Origin: Wurfbainia villosa
Lineage: Eukaryota > Streptophyta > Magnoliopsida > Zingiberales > Zingiberaceae
NCBI GenBank assembly: GCA_025175895.1
Contig: CM046004.1
Span: 19,517,011 to 19,581,010 of the forward strand
Length of the DNA: 64,000 nt
Direction of reading: 5' to 3'
The position numbers and the translations under genes are program-made. This document shows positions 12,194-23,310 of the stretch, piece by piece. The stretch's first letter is position 1. Every line of letters begins with the position of its first letter. The notes beneath the pieces were generated by a model that made no database searches, had not been told where the DNA came from, and saw only the letters and a list, made by a program, of their open reading frames with translations.

Positions 12194-13697
12194 TGATAGT
12201 TGCATTTTTATCACGTGATTTCTATTTATATTTGGGGATTTTAGACTCTTTGATTTGAGTAATTATGACTATTCATGATGTTTTTTTCATATTGGATCTA
12301 TTTGAAATTAATTGTTTATTCCCTATAATTTCAATATTATTTTTCACGGGTGAATGTGATTTTGCAGGGGACAGGAAAAGAGCTAAATCGGAGAAATTAC
12401 AGCCATCGATCCGGATCAAATTTATCACAGTCGTTGGATTTATTCCATGCAGCTTAGGTAAATTAATGGAAGTCATTTAACCCTAGATCTAATGGGTGGT
12501 TGTGATCAAAACTGGCAGATCCAGCGGCTGAGAAAATTGGAGATGAAAACACAACATTTTCCCATCGCGCAACAGAACAGAATTGCACGACACAAAGAAT
12601 ACGGCATCTTCTTCCTCGCGAGCGCGATGACAGCTCCACTTCAGCACTCCGACGATGATTCCAGCAATCCCAGGTTCTTCCCTCATTCCATTTCATCGGG
12701 CGTCCTCTCCCTCCCTTGGTCCGGCGGAGCTCACAGCTGCATTTGGGCGGCGGTAGTCCATCGACCGAGCGGTGGAGTTCGTCTATCTTCATCGACGATC
12801 CTCAGACCCCTCACCGGTAGAGTTGAGCTACCCTAGTGGGTCGTTGTTACGCAAAGCTAGGGGTAACATGCTACTGTCGGGATCCCGCAGAATCTATTCC
12901 CAGCTCCGGCAGCAGCGTTTCTTCCAATCCAGGGCGGTCTTCAACAGCAGCTGGTAGCAATGATCTTCTGTTCCCATATCCGATTCCATCCACATTGACT
13001 GCTCATGGTCATGGCAGTCTCGCATCCATCATCGGAGCTGTTAACTACCGCATCGATCCAACTCTCATCGAAATTCGACGAGAGATCCGTACCCTGAGAC
13101 CTTGAAGTGTTCGGTATTATTGTAGGTCACCGGAGAGGGTGGTACCTTTCCGGTGTTTGTGGATGACTGTGTTTACTTTATTAATCTATTGTTGATTCAG
13201 TATTGTGTTTCTTATTGTTTTACTGTAATGTTCACTTTGTGTATTTTAGTATTTTTATATTGTTTCCTAATTAATGTGCACTATATTTTTTCAGTATTGT
13301 TTCAGTATTGATTTCCTAGTGTTCAGTGTATTTCAATGATGTTTCAGTAGTATTTTGTTTATGTGTGGTAAATCGTGCACGTGGTAATTAGTTTGATAGT
13401 TTAGTGAGTCTTGTTATTTGTTTACAGTGTTTACCTAGTGGTTAGATTTATTTCTTTTAGTGTAATTGTTCTTTCCTGTTTTAGTTAATCTTTAGCCAAT
13501 GTGCCATATAGTGATAGTGCGGTGCTCGGTTGAATTGCTTTTATCATTAGTTTAGGTTTTATTTACATTTGGCCAGTGCACCGTATAGTGACAGTGCGGT
13601 GCTTGGTTGAATTGCTTCCGTTTATTGCAGTTTTTAGTGATTGTTTGACTACTGTGTCGTATAGTGACAGTGCGGTGCATGGTTGAATTGTTCACAT
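12194..13697 (+). mobile_element. Truncated 5' LTR of the Athila-type element
   Basis: It aligns with 18450-19950 until the phrase gttgaattgttcacat, after which the right LTR continues but this copy switches to pol. Three copies of the 21-bp core cgtatagtgacagtgcggtgc remain (13505, 13582, 13658), against six in the right LTR, with the same 77/76-bp spacing. Open frames inside it (for example 12492-12836 plus and 12463-12792 minus) have same-length partners in the right LTR. They show no domain and I do not call them genes. Confidence 0.85.
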
Positions 13698-14496
13698 CAT
13701 CACCCATTTGAGTTGATGTGTGATGCCTCGAACTACGCGGTGGGAGCAGTCTTGGCACAGAGAGTAGACAGAGCGTCTCATGTGATCTGCTACACCTCGA
13801 GGACATTCGATGCTGCACAATCCAACTACACCACCACAGAAAAAGAGATTTTAGCTATTGTTTTTGTTTTGGATAAATTCAGATCTTATTTACTATGTTC
13901 TCATGTGGTTATTTTTTCCGATCATGCAGCTTTGAAATTCCTCCTGAAGAAGCCTGATGCAAAATCGAGACTGATTAGATGGATGCTTCTGCTTTAAGAA
14001 TTCGACGTAGAGATACGCGATAGGAGCGGGAGGGAGAACCTGGTAGCAGACCATCTGAGCAGGATAGTGATGGAGATAGATTCCACCCCCATAGCAGATT
14101 CTTTTCCAGATGAGCAGCTTTTTCACCTGCAGGGTAAGACACCATGGTACAGATATTGCTAACTATTTAGTTGCCTGTGTTGTACCTTAATTTTTTTCTC
14201 ATGCACAAGTCCAAAAATTGAAAAGTGATGCCAAGTATTATGTATGGGATGATCCTTACCTTTTGAAGTTTTGTAGTGATCAGATTATTAGGAGATGTGT
14301 TCCTGACTATGAGTTTCATTCCATACTTACTTTTTGTCATTCTCTGGCTTGTGGGGGGCATTTTGGACCCCAAAGGACTGCTAGGAAAGTTTTAGAGTCT
14401 GGTTTGTATTGACCCACCTTATTTCGTGATGCCTATGAATTTTATAAGTCTTGTGAGCAATGTCAACGAACAGGGAACATAGGACGTCGAAATGAA
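13698..14496 (+). pseudogene. Athila RNase H and integrase N-terminus (broken)
   Basis: RNase H begins abruptly at HHHPFELMCDASNYAVGAVL, keeping the first catalytic Asp. It continues through the TEKE block (Glu), SDHAALKFLL (Asp) and RLIRWMLLL. A TAA then replaces the usual Gln before EFDVEIRDRSG, followed by VADHLSR. The linker shifts frame near 14150 and reopens at SDAKYYVWDDPYL (about 14223). The integrase zinc finger comes next: GGHFGPQRT, and then YKSCEQCQRTGN with its Cys pair. A TGA at about 14411 replaces the Trp of the YWP motif. From 14497 the same frame is open. With no gag or RT, the element could not move alone. Confidence 0.85.
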
Positions 14497-15438
14497 ATGT
14501 CTCGGCAACCTTTGTTATTCTGTGAGATTTTCGATGTTTGGGGTATTGATTTTATGGGTCAATTTTCTGTATCTTTCAGATTTTTATATATTTTGTTGGC
14601 TGTTGATTATGTTTCCAAATGGGTGGAGGCCATCCCCACCAGGACTGATGATTCTCCAGTTGTTGTGAATTTTATCAGGTCTAACATATTTTGCATATTT
14701 GGGGTACCCAGGGCGATCATTAGCGATCAAGGGTCTCATTTTTGCAACAGACGCATGGAAGCCATGTTAAGCAAGTATGGGGTGGTTCATAAGATTTCTA
14801 CTCTTTATCACCCTCAGACAAATGGACAGGCTGAAGTGTCGAACAGAGAGATCAAATCCATACTGGAAAAGACAGTGGGACCATATAGAAAAGATTGGAG
14901 CAAGAGATTGGAGGAAGCTCTGTGGGCCTACAGAACTGCTTATAAGACTCCCATAGTCATGTCCCCGTACAGATTGGTTTATGGCAAAGCATGTCACTTA
15001 CCGGTGGAGATTGAGCATAGAGCTTACTGGGCAGTGAAAGCGTGCAACATGGATGCTTACAGAGCTGGGAGAGAGAGAAAGCTCCAACTTCAGAAACTTG
15101 AGGAGACACGGTTAGAGGCATATGAGAACTCCCGCATTTACAAAGAAAAGACTAAAAATTTTCATGACAAGAGGCTTGTGAAGAAGGAGTTCCATATCGG
15201 CGACAAAGTTTTAGTGTACCAGTCTCGTCTCAAGCTGATCAGAGGTAAGTTGAGATCCAGGTGGGACGGTCCTTTCCTTGTTTCTAATGTGTTTCCCTAT
15301 GGTGTTGTAGAGGTGCAGGAACCTTCTTTAGGGAACACTCACAGAGTGAATGGACACCGTCTCAAGATATTTCACGAGGGGGCGAGCGATGCTTTGGTAG
15401 AGGAAGTGCGATTTGATGATGCTTCTTCTCCGACATGA
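14497..15438 (+). CDS. Athila-type integrase core and C-terminus
   Basis: A 313-residue open frame covers the catalytic core and C-terminal domain of a Gypsy integrase, which would join element cDNA to the chromosome. The triad is complete: Asp18 in WGIDFMG, Asp77 in IISDQGSHF and Glu113 in GQAEVSNRE, with the expected 35 residues between the last two. The Athila hallmarks YVSKWVEA (38-45) and YGKACHLPVE follow. The C-terminal part has GDKVLVYQSRLKL, W-DGPF and a final HRVNGHRLK. The first Met is internal to the protein: the natural frame continues upstream through a TGA at about 14411, so this is a fragment of a larger pol, not a separate gene. It ends at a TGA followed by the purine-rich aaaggggag. 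Confidence 0.85.
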   Translation: MSRQPLLFCEIFDVWGIDFMGQFSVSFRFLYILLAVDYVSKWVEAIPTRTDDSPVVVNFIRSNIFCIFGVPRAIISDQGSHFCNRRMEAMLSKYGVVHKISTLYHPQTNGQAEVSNREIKSILEKTVGPYRKDWSKRLEEALWAYRTAYKTPIVMSPYRLVYGKACHLPVEIEHRAYWAVKACNMDAYRAGRERKLQLQKLEETRLEAYENSRIYKEKTKNFHDKRLVKKEFHIGDKVLVYQSRLKLIRGKLRSRWDGPFLVSNVFPYGVVEVQEPSLGNTHRVNGHRLKIFHEGASDALVEEVRFDDASSPT

Positions 15439-18400
15439 AAGGGGAGTGTGTTCTCTTACTTACTGTATTTCCTTCCTTCCTTTCATGTTCGGAATAAACT
15501 GAGTTGTTTGTTTGTTTGTGTTTACCTGTTGACTTAGGTTGTTTGTTTGTTAGGTTGTTGTTTAGTCAAATAATTTTCCCTATGCATGCCTTAGTATCAT
15601 TTTAGAGGTGGTAAAAATTAGTTAAATTTGATCATCAAGTTGTGGATTTTTGGTGTATGATAGGAGACTTCACTTGCATGCAGTCACTTGTTATGATGGT
15701 GAACTTTTTATTGATAGACTAAGCTTGATTTTTATTCACCTAGTGAGGTTGTAAGCCATTTTCATCATTTACCCACTTTGGTGTGATAACACATGTGATA
15801 CTTGTTGCTCTAGAACTTGCTTTAAATCTTTTCAAAACTGCAATAACATTTATTTGCTTGAATATGATGAAGGATTTCACTCTTGATTCTTTTCCTCATT
15901 TGAATTGCTTGTCTAATCCACTTGATACTTCCATGTTGTCTTACATGTCATATCCCTACACTTGCCATTTATTGTCTTTGTTATCTTTGTGGATTATTTT
16001 TTTTCCCATATCCATTGTTTCCTGTATTGGAAGAATAGGTTAATGAGTTGCTTTGTCCAAGACGGACAAAATTCTTAAGTGTGGTGGAGGAGACAATGTT
16101 TTGTTGGGCAAAAGTTTGCTACAGAGGTTGGAATGGCTCTTCAATCATGGTAGAATCAAGTGTCACAGGCTTTAATTGAATAACCTTAGGCTGATGGAGA
16201 TATGGAGCAAGATTTGTTTCGTTGCACTTCTATTTATTGATGATGATGCTCTTGAAAAATAATTCCAATGCAGTACTAGTTAAAAATTGGCTGTTGTAGG
16301 ACTCACGAGAATAACAACAGGAAATTGGAGATCTTAACCTATTTGTTATCCCATGAATGTTGTGATTTGAGAACAACTACCAGAGGCTGAGAAGTTCTAA
16401 ATTACCTTCAATCCCAAAGCCGAAATTTCAAGAAGGTATGATATGGTGAACGTAAAAAAAAAATCACAAAAGCATTGGATGAATGAAAGGAGGTAGACTC
16501 ACAAGAGATAGTTATTGCCTCTTTGAACTCTGATTGCATATGTTATGGAGGATGGAGTTGAAGTTAGATCGTGGTTGTTTCACCTACTTGCTATCACGTT
16601 TCAAGTGGGTCTGATCCCAACAGACTACATGGAGCTCCCATGACAAATTGTTGTTGAAGCTACATGAAGTGCTACCTGAATTGGAGTTGAAACTTCTGAA
16701 ATCAGTTAATGCAATTTCAGATTGGAATGAACCACGTGTTGTCCCTTGTTGTACAGAAGTCTATCACGAGCTAATTCCAACATTGTATTACAATAGAATG
16801 TGGACTGAGGACATGTCTTCTGTCATCCATCACAACAATTCTGCAAGATATCAGTTCCTATAAGGATATCAAAACAAATATGGGATCTTTCTCTAATAGA
16901 TTCACTGAAAGGGAAGCTGCAGAAATCGGTTCACAAGTTGACACTGAAAATAAAACAGTTAACAGTTCTATTTTTATCAAAGATGCATTGATACAGCTAT
17001 GGGTTAGTCCACATTCTGGAAAAACATGAGTCACCAAAGATCCAAGAGGCTTTGCTTACACGTGGATTCAAGGATTGGATAAGATCAAGACTGGATTAAA
17101 GGAAGTTTCTAAAATTTTATCTGATACAGCAGTGCTCGACAGAGTATCAGCAACAAACCAAGATCTCGAAAGTATCAAGATTAACTGCAAGAAAACGGAA
17201 AGGAAATCTAAATTCAGAGATAAAATCTGTTGCATTTCATAGATTGGGTAGAGCAGAGTTCACACTAAGCCATGGAATTCTGGATGTGTATTCGATTGAA
17301 AATTTGTTGCTGCAATTGGACATGTTTTATTACAGAGTTATCAAAAGATGATGGTGTTTTTATAACCTTCCAAAGTTGAAACTTCAAAGGAAATTTAGGC
17401 CTGAACATTTCTGCAATTTTCAGATTTGCAGAAATTGGAATTACCTGAGATGTAAATTGAAAACATATTTGCAGGGTTCTTGTTTACTTATTTTGATACG
17501 CTGAAATCATGGATAGTAGTGTCTGAGAATTTTATGCCCATTTTCTTAGATAGCTAGATACGGTCTAGATAAGAGGTTTGGATCAATGTTGTTCACAAAC
17601 CTTGAAGAAATTGTTGTAAAACTAGTGGAAGCTAATAAGAAATCTGTAAATTGCTGCTTCAACCATGGATAGCAGTGTCTGAGAATTTTATGCCCATTTA
17701 CAAAGCTTGGTTTTTCTGTACTACAACTTTCCCTAAGTGATGGCCAAGCAATGGTGATCGACCATGGACCTCTCCTTTCTAATACGCCACATCCTTTCAG
17801 TTCCCATTTAAAATGCAATTGAACTGAGGTTGCTGCTTCGCAATTTTTTTTTTTTCAATTTTCAGATGGGATTGAGTGATTAAGCATATCAATGAGTTTG
17901 AATATATGCATGCAAATATCTCCACACAACACTCCTACATGTAATTTATCAGTTTTATTCTTCTAATTCTTCTGTTGTTGCTTGTTCATTGTATCTTGAT
18001 CTTCTTTGTATTTCTCTATTGCAATCCACTTCTGATCTTGTTTGATTTCCGATAAATCCTTTTGATTCATGTATGGAATGTATTGATAGCGGTGGAGAAG
18101 TAGATGATAAGCAAGCATATGGTAGGACAATATTACATAGAGTTTCGAGGGTACCCCACTCCTAAGATCATTATATGAGCATGAGTGCAAATATCCATTT
18201 TGGGAGGTTTTTGTATCAGGCTTGGTTTATTTGATTTGACTGTAAATCATCATACATGTTGACTGTTGTAGGAGTCGGATCTTTTGACTACCCGGGATCC
18301 GGATCAATTTGGTGATCCTAAGTAACTGATTTTTTCTGTCTCTGAATTATTGATCTAGACATTGTTTGGGGGAATTAGTTAGGGAGTCAGTACTTCTTTG

Positions 18401-18449
18401 TTTTTTATTATTATTGCTTGGGACACGCAAAAATAAGTGTGGGGGAATT
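15439..18449 (+). other. Athila 3' internal region of unknown content
   Basis: This is three kilobases between integrase and the 3' LTR, where Athila elements can hold an env-like gene. I see no signal peptide or transmembrane pattern that would support one. At 16055-16110 the phrase 'aaattcttaagtgtggtggagg' looks like an end-of-element purine tract, yet the real tract is 2.3 kb further on. Between them, 16880-17242 reads for 120 codons with one TGA and no recognised domain. A phrase of about 33 bp containing 'tgtctgagaattttatgccc' occurs twice (about 17518 and 17677). The true polypurine tract is gtgtgggggaatt at 18437-18449. Confidence 0.5.
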
Positions 18450-20404
18450 TGATAGTCGCATTTTTATCGCGTGATTTCTATTTATATTTGGGGATTTTAG
18501 ACTCTTTGATTTGAGTAATTATGGCTATTCATGACGTTTTTTTTCATATTGGATCTATTTGAAATTAATTGTTTATTCCCTATAATTTCAGTATTATTTT
18601 TCACGGGGTGAATGTGATTTTGCAAGGAACAGGAAAAGAGCTAAATCGGAGCAATTACAGCCGTCGATCCGGATCAAATTTATCACAGTCGTTGGATTTA
18701 TTCCATGCAGCTTAGGTAAATTAATGGAAGCCATTTAACCCTAGATCTAATGGGTGGCTGTGATCAAAACTGGCAGATCCAACAGCTAAGAAAATTGGAT
18801 ATAAAAACACAACATTTTCCCATCGCGCAACAGAACAGAATCGCGCGACACAGAGAATGCGGCGTCTTCTTCCTCGCGAGCGTGACGACAGCTCCACTTC
18901 AGCACTCCGACGACGATTTTGACAATCCCAGGTTCTTCCCTGATTCCATTTCATCGGGCGTCCTCTCCCTCCCTTGGTCCGACGGAGCTCGCAGCTGCAT
19001 TTGGGCAGCGGCAGTCCATCGACCGAGCGATGGAGTTCGTCTGTCTTCACCGGAGATCCTTAGATCCCTCACCGGAGGAGTTGAGCTACCCTAGTGGGTT
19101 GTGGTCACGCGAAGCTAGGGGTGACTTGCTAATGTTGGGATCCCACAGAATCTGTTCCCAGCTCCGGCGACAGCGCTTCTTCCAATCCAGGGTAGTCTTC
19201 AACAGCAGCTGGTGGGGATGATCCTCTGTTCCCAGATCTGATTCCATCCACATTGACTGCTCGTAGTCACGACAGTCCCGCATCCATCATCGGAGCTGTG
19301 AACTACCGCATCGATTCAACTCTCGTCAGAATTCGATGAGAGATCCATACCCTGAGACCCTTGGAGTGTTCGGTATTGTTGTAGGTCACCGGAGAGGGTG
19401 GTACCTTTCCAGTGTTTGTGGACGACTGTGTTTACTTTATTGATCTACTGTTGATTCAGTATTGTATTTCTTATTGTTTTACTGCAGTGTTCACTTTGGG
19501 TATTTTAGTATTTTTACATTGTTGGCTCATTACTGTGCACTATATTTTTTCAGTATTGATTTCCTAGTGTTCAGTGTGTTTCAATGATGTTTCAGTAGTA
19601 TTTTATTTATGTGTGGTAAATCGTGCACGTGGTAATTAGTTTGATAGTTTAGTGAGTCTTGTTATTCATTTACAGTGTTTACCTAGTGGTTAGATTTATT
19701 TCTTTTAGTGTAATTGTTCTTTCCCATTTTAGTTAATCTTCAACCAGTGTGTCGTATAGTGACAGTGCGGTGCTCAGTTGAATTGCTTTTATCATTAGTT
19801 TAGGTTTTATTTACATTTGGCCAGTGCACCGTATAGTGACAGTGTAGTGCTTGGTTAAATTCCTTTCGTTTATTGCAGTTTTTAGTGATTGTTTGACTAC
19901 TGTGTCGTATAGTGACAGTGCGGTGCATGGTTGAATTGTTCACATTTGTTTGATCAGTGTACCGTATAGTGACAGTGCGGTGCTTGGTCGATTTCTTTTC
20001 TGTCTGTTAGTTTAGTTTTTCAGTGATTGTTTGATCACTGTGTCGTATAGTGACAGTGCGGTGCTTGGTTGAATTATTCACATTTGTTTGATCATTGTAC
20101 CGTATAGTGACAGTGCGGTGCATGATCACTTACTTTTGCGCATTAGGATAGTTGCTTGTTACTTGTTATTTGGTAGTTAGATTTACTTTTTGCATGTTTA
20201 ATTCTCATGTTTGCTTTCGATTTTGCATTTTAAATTTTTTGATAATTGTAAAACCCCCAGTGTTTACTTATGTTTAAAAATAAATGTCCAGCCATTAGGT
20301 TCGTTGGGAGACGATCCGAGTCAGTCCTATACTGCATTAGTGTAGTTAGGGGGTTCGGTAAATAATTTGGGAACGGTATTACGACAATTAAAATCGTTCG
20401 ATCA
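18450..20404 (+). mobile_element. 3' LTR of the Athila-type element
   Basis: A complete 1955-bp LTR, preceded by gtgtgggggaatt and followed by the target duplication gatac. Where both copies exist, it differs from the left LTR by scattered substitutions and a few small gaps, so the insertion is not recent. It carries six copies of a 21-bp core near its 3' end. Confidence 0.9.
19753..20121 (+). repeat. Six-copy repeat with 21-bp core in the Athila LTR
   Basis: Cores related to cgtatagtgacagtgcggtgc begin at 19753, 19830, 19906, 19963, 20044 and 20101, with spacings 77, 76, 57, 81 and 57. Each core is followed by a variant of 'ttggttgaatt'. The core is more conserved than the spacers between copies. 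This fits either a functional motif (transcription factor or RNA-processing site) or recent amplification of the array. Confidence 0.85.
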
Positions 20405-20409
20405 GATAC

Positions 20410-20686
20410 CTCAAGGAAATGAGGGGTTATCAATTCTATCATTCCTTGGAACAAAAGATGTTTGTTTCAAGAAATGGTATATTTCTAGAGAAAGAGTTTC
20501 TCTTGCAAGAAAACAGTGAGAGTCAGGTTGAACTTGAGAAAGTTCAAGAAACTCTAATAGACCCTAAAGGGACATCTATACTTGAACCACAGTCGATTAT
20601 TCATGATGATGAGATAATGACTGAATCTATCGTTACACTACCTCTTCGTACATCTATTAGGTCACATAAGATTCCTGAGAGATATA
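20410..20686 (+). pseudogene. Copia A integrase C-terminus to RT linker
   Basis: The frame resumes after the Athila insertion with GYQFYHSLEQKMFVSRNG, the conserved end of Copia integrase after LFIGY. It continues into the acidic linker FLEKEFLLQENSE and then the IPERY motif that precedes reverse transcriptase. The 93-codon frame at 20419-20700 appears to end at TGA only because it runs 14 bases into the SIRE LTR that starts at 20687. The true continuation is YGFLISESNDV at about 34340. Confidence 0.9.
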
Positions 20687-21968
20687 TGTTGATGCAGTGA
20701 GCATCACTCCTTAGTTTTGATGTATGAACCATAGTTAAAAGTTAGGATTTACTTGTGTTTTATTTCAGTGTTAAGTGTGCAAGCTTAACAGGAAGTCCTA
20801 GTAGGTCGTGTTGACTGGATACTAGGCACGTATCTTGACATACCAGGCATGGAGTCCAGATGGGTCACGTGGACCGTACATTTGGCATGAAGATGGGTTG
20901 GGTCAGGAGACCAAACAATCGGCAAAAAGTCCAGCTGGGTTAGGCAGACCGGACAGCTGGTGGAAGCCCTGGTGAGTCAGATCGTATGTCAAGAGTGGTA
21001 AGTCCGGAAAGTAGTCGGCAGGTAAGCCTCGAGTGAAGAGGTGAGGCCGAGTCCTCTGTAGGGGGACAAAGCTAGGCGTCGATCCGACGAAAAATTTGCG
21101 TGGGACTTAGTAGTCGAGATCGAGCAGTATTACTACTACTATCACATTTTATATTATCTATTTTATGCTAATCCTATTTTTCAAGGATCAGTCGACTGAA
21201 TGGATTCGAGTCGGCTGAAGTACAGTCGACTGAATATGTATCAGTTGATTGGATACCTATTTGACAAAATCAGCTGGTGATCAATCGGAGATCGTGCGAC
21301 GTAGATGGAAAGGGATTCAGTCGACTGAAGAAGGAAATTTTTCGATGCGGAGATGAGTGACGTGGAGTCAACTAGAGAGGTTTCAGTCGACTGGAAGACC
21401 ATGAATTCCATATCGACGGGCTGATGTGGAGTCGACTAGAAGGCATTCCAGTCGACTGAAAAAGGTTTATAAAATATGTGCTCGACCAGATCTGAAATAT
21501 TAATCGAATATACGTCGAAGTGCTGCCAAAATACTTACTCGTCCACTAAATTTTCATTCCACAACAAGGCGACCTTCCGACACTCTGTGACTACCTCTAC
21601 GATTCTTAAGTGTCGGTATAAAATCTTGTATTCTTTTTAATTTATTTTTTCGCTTGTATACTTAACTTTAAGAGTGGGTGGTTTGTCACCCAACTCCCAC
21701 TCTATTATTTGTAAAAAGTGAAACCCTCCGAAGTTGAGAGTTCTTGAATCGGAGGGTATTATAGTGATTGCCCATCGAGGTAGCTCTTGAGAGAGCTACG
21801 GACCTTGGAGTAGCAACCCAGTCAGGATTGTAAACCAAGTAAATTGCTTGTGTGTGTAACTACATTTAATTTCCGCTGCATACTCGTATTAGAAAATTAG
21901 TATTAAAATTAATTAAAATTATTAAACACTGAGATTCACCCCCCTCTCTCGGCTTACTCGATACTACA
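20687..21968 (+). mobile_element. 5' LTR of the SIRE-type element
   Basis: It contains a roughly 38-bp repeat in about four copies (20851-20990) and five perfect CAGTCGACTG palindromes (21189, 21223, 21318, 21384, 21449). These are followed directly by a TATA-like ttataaaat at 21467-21475. The palindromes therefore lie just upstream of the likely transcription start. The 3' end has the 'attcacccccctctc' block typical of SIRE LTRs. Confidence 0.9.
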
Positions 21969-21970
21969 AT

Positions 21971-21982
21971 TGATATCAGAGC
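21971..21982 (+). promoter_or_regulatory. Primer binding site of the SIRE-type element
   Basis: tgatatcagagc lies two bases after the LTR end ctaca. It is one base away from the plant tRNA-Met primer consensus tggtatcagagc. Confidence 0.85.
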
Positions 21983-22014
21983 AAGGGAGCTCCGAGTTGG
22001 TGAAACCACCATCA

Positions 22015-22829
22015 TGACCTTTAGATTAATTATTATTGCGTTAGATTAATTCATATTGCTTTAGAATAATTTTTACTGCATTAAAATCATTTTTTGCATA
22101 TTAATATAATTTTATGCATATTTAAATCAATTAAAATATTTTCTATATATTTAATTTAATTAAAAACCATTTTATGCATATTTAAATCAATTAAAATATT
22201 TTCTGCATATTTAAAATAATTAAAAATTGTTTTCTCCATATCTAAATCAATTAAAACATTTCCTGTATATTTAAATTAATTAAAAATCATTTATGTATAT
22301 TTAAATCAATTAAAATATTTTCTGCATATTTAATTTAATTAAAAATTATTTTTTGCATATTTAAATCAATTAAAATATTTTTTGAATATTTAAATTAATT
22401 AAAAATCATTTTCTACATATTTAAATCAATTAAAATATTTTTGCATATTTAAATTAATTAAAAATCGTTTTCTGCATATTTAAATCAATTAAAATATTTT
22501 CTACACATTTAAATTAATTAAAAATTATTTTCTTCATATTTAAATCAATTAAAATATTTTTATATATTTAAATTAATTAAAAAATCATTTTATGCATATT
22601 TAAATCAATTAAAATATTTGTTGCATAATTAAATTAATAAAAAATTATTTTTTGCATATTTAAATTAATTTTAAAATCATTTTCTACATTAAAAATAATT
22701 TTTTGCAATTTAAAAATCATTTTCTAAATTAAATTTAATTTTCTGCACATTAGATTTATTTAATTTAATTTTCTATGCATTAGAATTATTTAATTTATTT
22801 TTCTATATTTAGAGAACATTTCCTTAATA
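22015..22829 (+). repeat. AT-rich tandem repeat in the SIRE leader
   Basis: From about 22040 to 22690 the leader is built from a roughly 59-bp unit made of two alternating halves, 'tgcatatttaaatcaattaa' with 'aatattttc' and 'tgcatatttaaattaattaa' with 'aatcatttt'. About eleven units fit. It decays toward the gag start. No coding signal is present. It extends the untranslated leader to more than 800 bases. Confidence 0.8.
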
Positions 22830-23310
22830 ATGTCACACTTAGAGGGATACAACACCGTTCGCCCTCCTCTCTTCAATGGAGAGGACTTTTCCTACTAGAA
22901 AAGGCGAATGGAGTGCTATTTGAAGACCGACCTAAAGGTCTGGTTCTCAATTAGGAAAGGGTTCACAGCTCTGGTAGATGACTCGGGTGTGTTGTTAGAA
23001 CTGGAGAAATGAACCTCGGATATTAGAAAGAGAGCTCAAGTCGATTACAAGGCACTTAACACCTTGCAATACGGACTTATCAAAGAAGAGCTAAATATGG
23101 TAGGTCCATTCGAAAATTCTAAGAAATTATGAGAAAAATTAATTGAACTGTATGAGGGTACAAATGACACTAGGATAGCCAAACGGGACATGTTATTAAA
23201 TAAATTATTTAATTGTAAAATAAACAAAAATGAAAACGCTTGTCAACTTCATACTATGATCAAATATATATTAAATGGATTATACTTAATAGGACACCAA
23301 ATAGAGAATA
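22830..23310 (+). pseudogene. SIRE gag, N-terminal part (broken)
   Basis: The ATG at 22830 opens MSHLEGYNTVRPPLFNGEDF, the standard start of SIRE/Copia gag. An in-frame TAG at about 22898 replaces the Trp that normally follows FxY. Downstream the gag capsid region can be followed in pieces, including the RAQVDYKALNTLQ-like block near 23033-23070 and 'NDTRIAKRDMLLNKLF' (23161-23210). Stops occur near 23010 and 23130. At 23310 gag is cut by a solo LTR and resumes at 26732 after the duplicated gaata. Confidence 0.8.

Larger units (their letters stand above)
12194..20404 (+). mobile_element. Athila-type Gypsy deletion derivative
   Basis: The LTRs start tgatag and end gatca. The target duplication gatac is seen at 12189-12193 and 20405-20409. 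The right LTR is complete (18450-20404, 1955 bp). The left LTR is kept only to 13697 and is then fused directly to RNase H coding sequence. The last 450 bases of the LTR, the primer site, gag, protease and reverse transcriptase are therefore gone. RNase H and integrase match the Athila lineage (FELMCDAS, YVSKWVEA, YGKACHLPVE). It lies in the integrase gene of Copia A. Confidence 0.9.

Noticed and set aside
12492..12836. 114-codon frame conserved in both Athila LTRs (also 18750-19094)
   Set aside because: Equal length follows from LTR identity with few gaps. A second conserved frame exists on the opposite strand (12463-12792), and amino-acid changes are frequent, so there is no evidence of coding constraint.
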